From positions 119,941-159,206 of the forward strand of contig LWRO01000020.1 of NCBI GenBank assembly GCA_001657325.1: a stretch of DNA of 39,266 nt, written 5' to 3'. The translations under genes and the position numbers were made by a program. The notes beneath the pieces were generated by a model. It was not told the DNA's origin. It worked only from the letters and a program-made list of their open reading frames with translations, and did not search any database. Origin of the DNA: Geitlerinema sp. BBD 1991-9 (GTDB lineage Bacteria; Cyanobacteriota; Cyanobacteriia; Cyanobacteriales; Geitlerinemataceae). Below are positions 1 to 8,394 of the stretch, piece after piece; positions within the stretch are counted from its first letter, which is position 1; every line of letters starts with the position of its first letter.

Positions 1-575
1 GGAAATTGGGATCGTTAGGGTCGTTGGGGTCGAAGTTCGGATCGTTGGGGTTGTTGGGATCTTGGAAATTGGGATCGTTAGGGTCGTTGGGATCTTGGAA
101 ATTGGGATCGTTAGGGTCGTTGGGATCTTGGAAATTGGGATCGTTGGGGTCGTTGGGATCTTGGAAATTGGGATCGTTGGGGTCGTTGGGGTCGAAGTTC
201 GGATCGTTAGGATCGTTGGGATCTTGGAAATTGGGATCGTTGGGATCTTGAAAATTGGGATCGTTGGGATCTTGGAAATTGGGATCGTTGGGGTCGTTGG
301 GATCGAAGTTCGGATCGTTGGGATCTTGGAAATTGGGATCGTTGGGATCTTGAAAATTGGGATCGTTGGGATCTTGGAAATTGGGATCGTTGGGATCTTG
401 GAAATTGGGATCGTTGGGATCTTGAAAATTGGGATCGTTGGGATCTTGAAAATTGGGATCGTTGGGATCTTGAAAATTGGGATCGTTGGGGTCGTTGGGG
501 TCGAAGTTCGGATCGTTGGGATCTTGGAAATTGGGGTCGTTGGGATCTTGAAAATTCGGATCGTTGGGGTCGTTG
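1..575 (-). repeat. Tandem degenerate repeat coding for Asn-Asp-Pro-rich protein
   Basis: On the minus strand the tract is built from GAT/GAC-CCC-AAC triplet blocks. They read NDP, broken at intervals by NFQDP (24-nt unit) or NFDP. All units keep the adhesin frame and have no stop. Variation is mostly synonymous or adds and removes whole NDP blocks, as expected for slippage or recombination under reading-frame selection. The tract is still continuing at the left edge, so its full length is unknown. Confidence 0.92.
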
Positions 576-1861
576 TTACGTGGCAGACGATCGATTGTAA
601 TCGTATCCGGGTCGAACAAAATCGTTCCCGGTGTCGAACCGCTCACATCCGCGTTTCCTCGGAACGCCAAGCGATTTCGACCCGAAATTTCCACAAATCC
701 GCCGTTATCTACCCCCCGCGCCATTGCCGTCCCCGAAAACAGCGTCGTATCGTTCGACCACACGACGATCTGTCCGCCATCACCCGATTCGAGTGCATCA
801 GCGAAGAGGGAACTGAGAGGATCGACAAACGCAAATTGCGCTGTGGGGAGATTTCCCGAACCGCGAACGTCTCCCCCAAAGAAGATACGTCCGCCGTTGT
901 TTGTTCCCGATGCATCGAGCGTCCCGTTAATTGCAGCAACGCGATCTCCAAAAACTCCAATCGATCCCGCATTCGAGACATCGATCGATCCCGAAACGAT
1001 CGACGTACCCACTCGCGGATTCACGCGCACTGTCGATCGATCTAAACTCACCGTTCCATCAGGATTGACGGTAATCCGACTCACGAGATCGACTCGACCA
1101 CCCGTCAGCATTTCTGGCAAACCCAATGGATTGAATCCTGTATCTAGTAACGGATTCGCGGCAATTTCCAAACTCAGCAAATTTCCCGGAACGCTCAACC
1201 GCAGTAAACTCTGGCCGGGAACCGACGTGAGAACCACTGTTCCCCCTGCACTTTCGATCGATCCTGTATTAACCGTCACGCCCCCCAACAAACCGAGTTC
1301 CCGTCCCGGTAAGACAGCCAGATTTCCTTCATTGACGATCGACCCCGGATTTTCTAACGCGAAGGAAAACGATGTTGGAGTTCCCGTTAAATTAGACCAA
1401 TCTGATGTTTGAAGTGCCTCGAACCACCCCGTTTCAAACCCAATTCCCGTAGCCGTTGTTGCGATAAAATCTGCTGGAACGTTAAGCTGCGCTCCTGAAC
1501 CAAAAAGAATCCCAGATGGATTCATTAAATATAAATTCGAGTCTCCACCAACAACTTGAATTAAGCCGTTAATATAAGATACATCGCCTCCCGTGATACG
1601 ACCTAAAATATTTTGAATATCTGGATTAGAAATAAAGTTAGCAGTCTGTCCGTTTTCAAGATTAAACTGCTCGAAACTATGAAAGAGATTTGCGTCGTCG
1701 TTGGATAGCTGGCCGCCTTCGATATCCAATCGATCGCCTTGAGGGGTAACGATCGTACCCGTTCCATCTTCAGCCGGGACGATCGGTTGCGCCAAGGTGG
1801 GAACAGAAACCGAAATCGAGCCGAAAAGAACGATCGAGACCAAGAACAATCGAGGAGTCAT
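1..1861 (-). CDS. Filamentous haemagglutinin-like secreted adhesin (TpsA type), 3' end beyond the window
   Basis: The frame opens at an ATG at 1861 and stays open to the left edge (620 residues visible). Residues 1-24 form a signal peptide ending in TLA-QP. Residues about 30-140 match the haemagglutination-activity (TPS) domain, with the hallmark NPSGILFG at 114-121 followed by ADFIATTA. Residues 140-420 are the beta-helix type continuation, with phrases such as DASGTNNGGRIFFGG and GGQIVVWSNDTTLFSG that are frequent in cyanobacterial proteins of this family. From residue 430 the chain becomes Asn-Asp-Pro repeats. By family knowledge it should be exported by a TpsB/Omp85 partner and act at the cell surface; cyanobacterial relatives often end in a CHAT domain, which cannot be seen here. 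No TpsB gene is in the window. It diverges from the peroxiredoxin gene with 150 bp between the starts. Confidence 0.9.
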   Translation of the reverse strand, partial: MTPRLFLVSIVLFGSISVSVPTLAQPIVPAEDGTGTIVTPQGDRLDIEGGQLSNDDANLFHSFEQFNLENGQTANFISNPDIQNILGRITGGDVSYINGLIQVVGGDSNLYLMNPSGILFGSGAQLNVPADFIATTATGIGFETGWFEALQTSDWSNLTGTPTSFSFALENPGSIVNEGNLAVLPGRELGLLGGVTVNTGSIESAGGTVVLTSVPGQSLLRLSVPGNLLSLEIAANPLLDTGFNPLGLPEMLTGGRVDLVSRITVNPDGTVSLDRSTVRVNPRVGTSIVSGSIDVSNAGSIGVFGDRVAAINGTLDASGTNNGGRIFFGGDVRGSGNLPTAQFAFVDPLSSLFADALESGDGGQIVVWSNDTTLFSGTAMARGVDNGGFVEISGRNRLAFRGNADVSGSTPGTILFDPDTITIDRLPRNNDPNDPNFQDPNDPNFQDPNDPNFDPNDPNDPNFQDPNDPNFQDPNDPNFQDPNDPNFQDPNDPNFQDPNDPNFQDPNDPNFQDPNDPNFDPNDPNDPNFQDPNDPNFQDPNDPNFQDPNDPNDPNFDPNDPNDPNFQDPNDPNDPNFQDPNDPNDPNFQDPNDPNDPNFQDPNNPNDPNFDPNDPNDPNF

Positions 1862-2011
1862 AGTCAACACGGGAAACCGCTAAAAGGCATCAAGTCTTCT
1901 ATCACGGGATATCCGACTCGATCGGGACACCGAGCAATCTCACCAGGTCACAACTGCGATACCCTAAAATCTAATGACAAAACGTTACGGTGTGATTACC
2001 AGGATTACAAA

Positions 2012-2464
2012 ATGGCTGTCAACGTTGGCGATACCGCCCCCGACTTTACTTTAACCTCTCAAAACGGACAATCGGTCACACTGAGTGATTTCCGGGGTCA
2101 GAAATCCGTTGTCCTTTACTTCTATCCCAAGGACGACACCCCCGGCTGTACGGCCGAATCCTGTGCGTTTCGCGACCGTTACACGGCATTTACCGACATC
2201 GGTGCTGAAGTGATTGGAATTAGCGGTGATTCAGCTTCGTCTCACCAACAGTTTGCTCAAAAGTACAATTTACCCTTTACTCTCCTAAGCGATGAGGGCA
2301 ATCGCGTCCGCAAGCTCTACGGCGTTCCCACAACACTCTGGGTACTCCCCGGCCGCGTCACCTACGTCATCGACAAAGAAGGTGTCGTGCGTCATATCTT
2401 CGACTCCCAACTCGATTTCCAAGGTCACGTCAACGAAGCGATGAAAATCGTACAGGAGATCTGA
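2012..2464 (+). CDS. bcp: Peroxiredoxin Q / BCP, thioredoxin-dependent peroxidase
   Basis: A 150-residue one-domain atypical 2-Cys peroxiredoxin that reduces H2O2 and organic or lipid peroxides using thioredoxin. The active-site motif PKDDTPGCTAESCAFRD holds the peroxidatic Cys46 and the resolving Cys51, the spacing typical of the PrxQ/BCP subfamily. The C-terminal part (GVPTTLWVLPGRVTYVIDKEG) fits the thioredoxin fold. The frame stays open back to 1739, but the ATG at 2012 gives the standard family N-terminus MAVNVGDTAPDF and has AGGA eight bases upstream, so the longer start was rejected. It stands alone, divergent from the adhesin gene; no redox operon partner is adjacent. Confidence 0.95.
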   Translation: MAVNVGDTAPDFTLTSQNGQSVTLSDFRGQKSVVLYFYPKDDTPGCTAESCAFRDRYTAFTDIGAEVIGISGDSASSHQQFAQKYNLPFTLLSDEGNRVRKLYGVPTTLWVLPGRVTYVIDKEGVVRHIFDSQLDFQGHVNEAMKIVQEI

Positions 2465-2510
2465 ACGGTTATCAGTTATCCGTCACCCGTTTTAAGGTGA
2501 TAAGGCGAGA

Positions 2511-2596
2511 AGATGATGAGGTAAGGAGGTCGTGAGATTTGGACGATCCAGTTATCTCCCCATCTCCCCATCCCATCATCTCCCCATCCCATCATC
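2511..2596. repeat. Imperfect inverted element with G/A-rich arm and CATCTCCCC arm
   Basis: A GATGATGAGG..GGAGG arm (2511-2536) is followed by a short centre and then a C/T-rich arm with repeated ATCTCCCCATCCCATC. The right arm runs directly into the dusA stop codon. A related element lies at 22075-22166, with the same order of arms and a similar centre (GATTTGGACGATCCAG here, GATTGTCCAG there). It lies between the convergent bcp and dusA genes and could form a hairpin at the ends of both transcripts. Confidence 0.5.
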
Positions 2597-3624
2597 TAAG
2601 TTCCGAGCATCATCATTGCGAGGGCTTGCTCTAAAACTTCTGCCCCGGCCCCTGGTAAGTGGGCGTTTTCGCTGAGATGTCGTTTCCAGGCTTTCGTACC
2701 CGGTTGTCCAGCGAACAGTTGCAGCATATGGCGAGTGATGACGTGCAGTTTGTAACCGTGAGCGACCCATCGATCGCAGTAGCCGAGCATTTGTTCGACG
2801 ACTTGATGGCGCGTTAGTGTGGGTGTATTTTCACCGTAAATCTCTCGATCGACTGTGGCGAATAAAAACGGCGTATCGTAGGCTGCACGTCCCACCATCA
2901 CCGCATCGACGTGCTGATATTGTTCGCGAATTCGATCGAGGCTTTTAAACCCGCCGTTAATTTCGATAAACAAGTGAGGAAAATCTTGTTTGAGGCGGTA
3001 TACGTCCTCGTATCGCAACGGTGGAACCGTGCGATTTTCCTTCGGACTGAGACCCTTCAGCCAAGCCTTGCGCGCGTGAACGGTAAACCGTTCGCATCCC
3101 GCATCCGCGACAATACGAACGAAATTTTTGAGATCCTCGTATCGATCGAGATCGTCAATTCCGATACGATTTTTCACCGTCACCGGAATTTTAACGGCCC
3201 GCCGCATCGCTTCAACAGCCTGGGCGACCCGTTCCGGTTCTGCCATCAAGCACGCGCCAAAACTTCCATTTTGAACGCGATCGCTCGGACAGCCAACGTT
3301 GAGATTGATTTCGTCGTAACCGAGATCCTCAACAATGCGCGAACACTCAGCAAGTTCTCCTGGATCGTCTCCCCCTAATTGCAACGCCAGCGGTTTTTCC
3401 TGAGGGGAAAAGCCTAACAACTTCGCACGCTTTCCATGTAAAATTGCTCCAGTTGTCAGCATTTCCGTGTAGAGCAACGTGCGGCGCGTAATTTGCCGCA
3501 TGAAGTATCGAAAATGTCGATCGGTGCGATCCATCATTGGGGCAATGCTGAGGGGATTACCCCGGTCAGTTGCAACGGCACCTGACAGTCGTTCGGCAAA
3601 AGTCGCAGTGCTACTCGTAGTCAT
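2596..3624 (-). CDS. dusA: tRNA-dihydrouridine(20/20a) synthase DusA
   Basis: A 342-residue FMN enzyme that uses NADPH to reduce uridine to dihydrouridine in the tRNA D-loop. The TIM-barrel start SIAPMMDRTDRHFRYF and the strongly DusA-specific GCPSDRVQNGSFGACLM are present; Cys125 in GACLM is the catalytic acid. RFTVHARKAWLKGLSPKENR and INGGFKS are further family signatures (phosphate/FMN and tRNA binding). Length and order are those of complete DusA. It is convergent with bcp and divergent from gcvT, with 77 bp between the starts. The leader contains the 12-mer AGACCGCCAATA, which is also found at the cobQ start. Confidence 0.95.
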   Translation of the reverse strand: MTTSSTATFAERLSGAVATDRGNPLSIAPMMDRTDRHFRYFMRQITRRTLLYTEMLTTGAILHGKRAKLLGFSPQEKPLALQLGGDDPGELAECSRIVEDLGYDEINLNVGCPSDRVQNGSFGACLMAEPERVAQAVEAMRRAVKIPVTVKNRIGIDDLDRYEDLKNFVRIVADAGCERFTVHARKAWLKGLSPKENRTVPPLRYEDVYRLKQDFPHLFIEINGGFKSLDRIREQYQHVDAVMVGRAAYDTPFLFATVDREIYGENTPTLTRHQVVEQMLGYCDRWVAHGYKLHVITRHMLQLFAGQPGTKAWKRHLSENAHLPGAGAEVLEQALAMMMLGT

Positions 3625-3701
3625 ATATGCTTATTGGCGGTCTTACCATTGCGGCTCCCTCGTTGTATCGTATCTTAGAAAAGCACTGACTGTGAAAGCA
3701 G

Positions 3702-4847
3702 GTGTTATCTTTTGTGACAGCAGCGAACGACTCGAACTCTCTACACTCTAATCCCCTAGCTCGATCGCCGCTTTTCGACCTCTACGGCGAATTCGGTGCC
3801 AAAATCGCGCCTTTTGCGGGCTGGGAGCTTCCCCTGCAATTTCAAGGGATTCGGCAAGAACACGAAGCGGTGAGAACGAAAGTCGGCATCTTCGACATTT
3901 CCCACATGGGTAAGTTCGCGCTTCAAGGACAAGGCGTTCTCGACGGTTTACAACGCCTCGTTCCCTCCGATCTGTATCGTCTGGAACCTGGACGAGCGCA
4001 ATACACCGTATTTCTCAATCCCGACGGCGGAATTATCGACGATCTCATCGTCTATCTCCAAGACGACGATCGCGTTTTTCTCATCGTCAATGCTGACACC
4101 CGAGATCGAGATAAGTCTTGGATTTTACGGCATCTCGACAATTCAGCTGTGGAATTTCGAGACTTGACGCAATCTCACGTCCTCATTGCAGTTCAAGGCC
4201 CTGATGCTGAAACCGCTTTACAACCCTTCGTCGAAACGGATTTATCGGAACTGCCGTTTTTCGGTCATGGCGAACCGACGATCCTAGGCAAACCTGGATT
4301 TATCGCCCGCACGGGTTACACCGGGGAAGACGGGTTTGAGGTGATGGTCGAACCCGAAGTCGGACAGCCGTTGTGGCGTGCGTTAATCGAAGAAGGAGTA
4401 ACGCCGTGCGGATTGGGGGCGCGCGATACCCTGCGTCTCGAAGCGGCACTCGCCCTCTACGGACAGGATCTCGATACCCACACGACTCCGTTAGAAGCCG
4501 GTTTGAAATGGCTAGTACACCTCGATAGCAAAGGCGAATTTATCGGTCGATCGAGCTTAGAACAACAACGTCAAAACGGGGTCGAACGCCGGTTAGTCGG
4601 GCTAAAAATGGAGGGACGACACATTGCCCGTCACGGCTATCGCGTCCTGTATCGCGGCGAATCGATCGGAACGGTCACGAGCGGCGCACCGTCACCGACA
4701 TTGGGCTACCCCATCGCCCTGGCTTACGTTCCAACCCCGTTCTCGAAAACCGGACAGAACCTCGAAGTCGAAGTGCGAGGGAAACCCTATCCGGCAACCG
4801 TGGTGAAAAAGCCTTTTTATCGTCGCCAATCGTCGGGAAACTCATAA
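3702..4847 (+). CDS. gcvT: Aminomethyltransferase, T-protein of the glycine cleavage system
   Basis: GcvT transfers the methylene carbon from aminomethylated H-protein to tetrahydrofolate, releasing ammonia; in cyanobacteria it takes part in photorespiratory glycine breakdown. The sequence shows FDISHMGKF (about 64-72), GGIIDDLIVY with the conserved catalytic Asp pair (113-114), NADTRDRDKSW, and the GARDTLRLEAALALYGQDL block, then the C-terminal GcvT barrel domain. Its length (up to 381 residues) fits the family. The frame opens with GTG at 3702; a second GTG at 3714 with AGG upstream is an equally plausible start and would shorten the protein by four residues. gcvH and gcvP are not nearby. 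The next gene starts 17 bp downstream, suggesting cotranscription. Confidence 0.95.
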   Translation: MLSFVTAANDSNSLHSNPLARSPLFDLYGEFGAKIAPFAGWELPLQFQGIRQEHEAVRTKVGIFDISHMGKFALQGQGVLDGLQRLVPSDLYRLEPGRAQYTVFLNPDGGIIDDLIVYLQDDDRVFLIVNADTRDRDKSWILRHLDNSAVEFRDLTQSHVLIAVQGPDAETALQPFVETDLSELPFFGHGEPTILGKPGFIARTGYTGEDGFEVMVEPEVGQPLWRALIEEGVTPCGLGARDTLRLEAALALYGQDLDTHTTPLEAGLKWLVHLDSKGEFIGRSSLEQQRQNGVERRLVGLKMEGRHIARHGYRVLYRGESIGTVTSGAPSPTLGYPIALAYVPTPFSKTGQNLEVEVRGKPYPATVVKKPFYRRQSSGNS

Positions 4848-4850
4848 GGG

Positions 4851-4856
4851 AAGGAG
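4851..4856 (+). promoter_or_regulatory. Strong Shine-Dalgarno site AAGGAG
   Basis: AAGGAG lies 8 bases before the ATG at 4865. It is a much better match to the anti-SD than most starts in this window and fixes the start of the lipoprotein FAD enzyme. Confidence 0.75.
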
Positions 4857-4864
4857 AAGATGGG

Positions 4865-6484
4865 ATGAGGAGAGCGAAATTACTCGGACTGAGCGCGATA
4901 GCCGTCTTGTTGGGGGGATGCGGACTTTTAGAATCCCTCGGTTCTAATCCCGTCGATTCGCGGTTAGCTACGGTGGAAGTCGCACCACCCTCGATCGAAC
5001 CCACGCCCACTCCAACCCCTCCAGAGTATACGACCTACGATGTCATCGTTTACGGCGACGAACTCCCAGGTGTTTGTGCGGCCATTTGGGCAAAAAAAGC
5101 CCTTGGCAGTGACTCGAAAGTCGTGTTAGTCCGTCCCAACGCCAGCGATGCGTTGTTGGGGGGACTGTTAACGCGCGGTGGCTTGGCGTACCTAGATTTC
5201 GATAAAACACCGCGATGGTACGACCAACCGTACAGTCAGTGTTTTATCGAATTTTTGGATAAGGCCGAAGTCGTGGCCTCCTGCGTTCATCCGGTTCGGG
5301 GCGATCGAGCGATTCGGGAAATGTTAGCCGAGGCTGGGGTGTTGTTACTGTCGAACGCGCCGTTACGTCCAGTGGTGACGGAAGGACGCATTGAATACGC
5401 ACAAGTGTTGGGGTACAACTCCCGTCTAAAAGCCGATTCGTTTATCGACGCGACTCAAAATGCAGAATTAGCTGTTGCTGCTGGAATGCCCTACTATCGG
5501 GGTTACGAGTCCCAATCTCCAGAATTGGCAACTTCAACGTTGGCGACTTCGATCGTTCCCATTGTCAAAGGGTTGACGATTGAAGAGTTACGCTCGATCG
5601 AAGCGAAAATTCACAACGACTTCCCGCTCACCGAGCAAATCGTCGATAGCATTTACGCCGAAGAAGACCCCCAAACAGCCGGATTCTGGCTGTCTGGCTT
5701 TTTGCAGCCGCTCTATCAGTCCTACGAGGACGGATATTACTTTAAAAGCATTGCTATCGGTGCAGCGTACCACCTCGATCGAGGTCAGCCTTTTTCGCTA
5801 GAAGGGTTTTTCTGGGATAAAGCCAACGTTTGCGAGTTGGATGACGAGATGTTGTCGTGGAACGGCTTTCTTTTCAAATACGATGTCGATAGTGTCATGG
5901 ATATCGAAGAAAAGGGCTATCAACTGACACCGGAAATGGTCGAAGAAATGGCTCACGTTGAGGAATGGCTGCAACGCCACACCGACAACCCCAATGTAGA
6001 GTCGATCTTTCCGCCGGAAGTCTACGTGCGCCACAGTATCAGCGTGCGCGACGTGGTCGATCCCCTGTCGGGACAAGAAATTCTCGATGGGGGAACGCTT
6101 CCCGAACAATCGATCGGGACGTTTTCCTACGATTTCGATTTCCGAGGCGGCGTAGACGGTTTGTCGATTCCCATTCCACCGCTTCCACAATATAATTTCG
6201 GCATCGAACACGGTCTGGCAAAAAATATTGACAATTTGGCGGTGACCGGTCGATCGGCGGGATATGAAGGGATTGCGGTTTCCGTTGGACGCATTAACAC
6301 CGTCAACGTCTATCACGGACAAGCTCTTGGTGTTGCCGCTGCATTAGCGAAAAACACCGGGGTTTCCCTCAATTCCATCAGGTCTGCTGAAGTCCGTCAG
6401 ACGTTAGAAACCCTCACCGGACGCACGACGCTGATTCAAGGAATCAGTATCCGCGATGGAGTGGATTACAGCCAGATCAGATAA
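4865..6484 (+). CDS. Lipoprotein FAD-dependent oxidoreductase (FAD_oxidored-like)
   Basis: A 539-residue protein with an N-terminal lipoprotein signal: basic MRRAK, hydrophobic stretch, lipobox LGGC with Cys19. A Pro/Thr linker (PTPTPTPP, about 47-54) follows, then an FAD-binding Rossmann start (YDVIVYGDELPGVCAAIWAKKA) in the style of the FAD_oxidored family (PF12831). The glycine motif is degenerate compared with GxGxxG. GGLLTRGGLAYLDFD, FIDATQNAELAVAAGMPYYRG and the C-terminal NLAVTGRSAGYEGIAVSVGRI (split FAD-binding motif) support the flavoprotein call. Substrate unknown. The signal predicts anchoring in a membrane facing the periplasm. It follows gcvT by 17 bp with a strong SD, so the two probably share a transcript, though no functional link is evident. 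Confidence 0.8.
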   Translation: MRRAKLLGLSAIAVLLGGCGLLESLGSNPVDSRLATVEVAPPSIEPTPTPTPPEYTTYDVIVYGDELPGVCAAIWAKKALGSDSKVVLVRPNASDALLGGLLTRGGLAYLDFDKTPRWYDQPYSQCFIEFLDKAEVVASCVHPVRGDRAIREMLAEAGVLLLSNAPLRPVVTEGRIEYAQVLGYNSRLKADSFIDATQNAELAVAAGMPYYRGYESQSPELATSTLATSIVPIVKGLTIEELRSIEAKIHNDFPLTEQIVDSIYAEEDPQTAGFWLSGFLQPLYQSYEDGYYFKSIAIGAAYHLDRGQPFSLEGFFWDKANVCELDDEMLSWNGFLFKYDVDSVMDIEEKGYQLTPEMVEEMAHVEEWLQRHTDNPNVESIFPPEVYVRHSISVRDVVDPLSGQEILDGGTLPEQSIGTFSYDFDFRGGVDGLSIPIPPLPQYNFGIEHGLAKNIDNLAVTGRSAGYEGIAVSVGRINTVNVYHGQALGVAAALAKNTGVSLNSIRSAEVRQTLETLTGRTTLIQGISIRDGVDYSQIR

Positions 6485-6634
6485 TCGATCGTGGTTGCGG
6501 CTCTCTCCACGAGATGCTCGATCGATCGAGTGATGAGATGGTCAGATGACTACACGATTCATTTTTGAATCATCGCACGACAAGAGTCCGTTTCCACAGA
6601 ACGCTGTTTTGGGCAATCATAAAGGTAGTCCCCT

Positions 6635-6690
6635 CCTGGTAACTGGTGACTGGTAACTGCTCACTGCTCACTGCTCACTGCTCACTGCTC
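6635..6690. repeat. Heptanucleotide tandem array (STRR type)
   Basis: Eight heptamers in a row: CCTGGTA, ACTGGTG, ACTGGTA, then five ACTGCTC. They are followed by ACTGTAAAAT and the ATG at 6701. Short tandem heptamers are characteristic of cyanobacterial genomes. The ACTGCTC unit and the closing TCACTGTAAAA are shared with the long array at 28071-28306. Confidence 0.85.
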
Positions 6691-6700
6691 ACTGTAAAAT

Positions 6701-7726
6701 ATGTCTCCTGCGGTTCTGATCGAAAACCTCAAAAAATCCTACGGCGATATCGAAGCGGTTAAAGACGTTTCGTTTCAAATCGAACCCGGTGAAATTTTCG
6801 GGTTACTCGGCCCCAACGGAGCGGGAAAAACAACGACAATTCGCTGTCTTTGTACTCTGACGAATCCCGATTCCGGTCGTGTTGAAGTGTCGGGAATTTC
6901 AGTCTTAGATTCTCCGAGAGCAGCACGTCGTCGGTTAGGATACGTGGCGCAGGAAGTCGCGTTAGATAAGGTTCTGACGGGACGAGAACTGCTGCAATTG
7001 CAAGCGGCGTTATATCACCTACCGAAACCGGAAATTTCCCAAAGGATCGATCGAGTCACAGATATGCTCGGACTTAACGAATATATCGATCGACGCACGG
7101 GAACCTATTCGGGAGGATTGCGGAAACGGCTCGATCTAGCATCGGGGTTGCTCCACAACCCGGACGTGTTAGTTCTCGACGAACCGACCGTGGGATTAGA
7201 TATTGAAAGCCGCGTGGCTGTGTGGAATTTCCTGCGTAAACTGCGAGAACAGGGAACGACTGTGTTAATCACCAGTCACTATCTCGAAGAAATCGACGCA
7301 CTCGCCGATCGGGTAGCGATTATCGATCGAGGAGTCGTTATCGATTCGGGAACGCCATCGCAGTTAAAAGATAAAGTCGGAGGAGATCGAATCACCCTTC
7401 GCATCCGCGAGTTTGCTCCTACTGAGGAAGCAGAGAAAGCCAAGTTCGCCCTCGAAAAACTGTCTTTCGTTCGCGAAGTGATTATCAATAGCGCCCAAGG
7501 AAATTCATTGAATTTGGTCGTTGCGTCGCAAAGCGATGCTCTAATAGGCGTTCAGCAAGCATTGAAAGACATCGGACTCCCCACGTTCGGGATTGCACAG
7601 TCTCGTCCGAGTCTCGATGATGTCTATTTAGCGGCAACTGGACGCACGTTATTAGATGCGGAATTGGAAGCGACGAGTACGCGGGACTTAAAAAAAGAGA
7701 AAAAACAAGAGATGGCAGGAACTTGA
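6701..7726 (+). CDS. DrrA-type ABC transporter ATP-binding protein
   Basis: A 341-residue ATPase subunit of the daunorubicin-resistance/ABC-2 type. Walker A GPNGAGKT is at 37-44, the signature YSGGLRKRLDLA at about 136-147, Walker B VLVLDEP at 156-162, and the H-loop TSH at 191-193. The extra ~130 C-terminal residues match the extension usual in DrrA-like proteins. It should power a separate ABC-2 membrane subunit, but no permease gene follows; the next 240 bp are non-coding and then an unrelated protease gene starts. The start abuts a heptamer array (10 bp from the last unit) with no Shine-Dalgarno, so initiation may depend on an AT-rich leader (TGTAAAAT). Substrate unknown. Confidence 0.88.
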   Translation: MSPAVLIENLKKSYGDIEAVKDVSFQIEPGEIFGLLGPNGAGKTTTIRCLCTLTNPDSGRVEVSGISVLDSPRAARRRLGYVAQEVALDKVLTGRELLQLQAALYHLPKPEISQRIDRVTDMLGLNEYIDRRTGTYSGGLRKRLDLASGLLHNPDVLVLDEPTVGLDIESRVAVWNFLRKLREQGTTVLITSHYLEEIDALADRVAIIDRGVVIDSGTPSQLKDKVGGDRITLRIREFAPTEEAEKAKFALEKLSFVREVIINSAQGNSLNLVVASQSDALIGVQQALKDIGLPTFGIAQSRPSLDDVYLAATGRTLLDAELEATSTRDLKKEKKQEMAGT

Positions 7727-7968
7727 CGGAAGAGATATCTCAACACTTCTGTAAAACTTCAAATCTTATTACAGGTGGTCAAACTAAGCCACGAGGGGTT
7801 TATGCTGTTAAATCTTACAGCTAAATTTTACAGCTCAACGAGCCTTGCGATCGAGCATCCAGTCCGAATTTTCAGGTATCTTTTAAAAAGTCAAAGTCTC
7901 TAATCTTCGTTCTCTGCCAGAAGCGAGGAACCAGAGAAACTGTTAATTCTGACTTCTCCATCCTAAAA

Positions 7969-8394
7969 ATGCTCGTAATTGGATATGGAAACTCACTTCG
8001 AGGAGACGATGGAATCGGCCGAGTCGTCGCCGATCGAGTTGCAGACTGGAACCTTTCCCACGTTCGATCGATAAGCGTTCACCAACTGATGCCAGAGTTG
8101 GCGGAAGAACTGTCCAAGGTCGATCGAGCAGTCTTTGTCGATGCACGAATTGACGGCGATGCAGTATTGGTCGAATCTCTCGAACCCGACGATGGAAACT
8201 CGCTCCTCGGACATTCCCTAACCCCTCGATCGTTGTTGGGATTATCGAAATGGCTGTATCACCAAGTTCCTGAAGCCTGGCTGATTTCCGTTCCCGGCGA
8301 ATGTTTTGACTTTTGCGATCGACTCTCCCCCACCGCCGAGCGTCGGGTTGTGGAAGTTCTCGATCGATTGCAAGTTTTGTTCGATTTAAATTAA
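7969..8394 (+). CDS. Hydrogenase-maturation-type endopeptidase (HybD/HoxW family)
   Basis: A 141-residue protein with the family signature VIGYGNSLRGDDGIG at the N-terminus. By comparison with HybD, the metal-binding positions are Asp14, Asp58 (FVDAR) and His82 (GHSLTP). Known members clip the C-terminal tail of the [NiFe]-hydrogenase large subunit after nickel insertion. No hydrogenase structural or hyp genes are in the window, so the partner is unknown; HoxW or HupW are possible assignments but cannot be told apart here. Its stop overlaps the stop of the convergent M28 peptidase by 4 bases (8391-8394). The 242 bp before it hold no recognisable gene. Confidence 0.82.
   Translation: MLVIGYGNSLRGDDGIGRVVADRVADWNLSHVRSISVHQLMPELAEELSKVDRAVFVDARIDGDAVLVESLEPDDGNSLLGHSLTPRSLLGLSKWLYHQVPEAWLISVPGECFDFCDRLSPTAERRVVEVLDRLQVLFDLN

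Noticed and set aside
62-1045. Plus-strand open frame of 327 codons with EIGIVGILEIGIVG repeats
   Set aside because: It is the antisense reading of the NDP repeat; the minus frame has a signal peptide and a recognised domain.
564-1412. Plus-strand open frame of 282 codons, Pro/Ser-rich
   Set aside because: It lies antisense to the TPS domain and has no family features.
1739-2011. N-terminal extension of the peroxiredoxin
   Set aside because: The extra 91 residues are basic, low-complexity and overlap the adhesin start; the family N-terminus begins at 2012.
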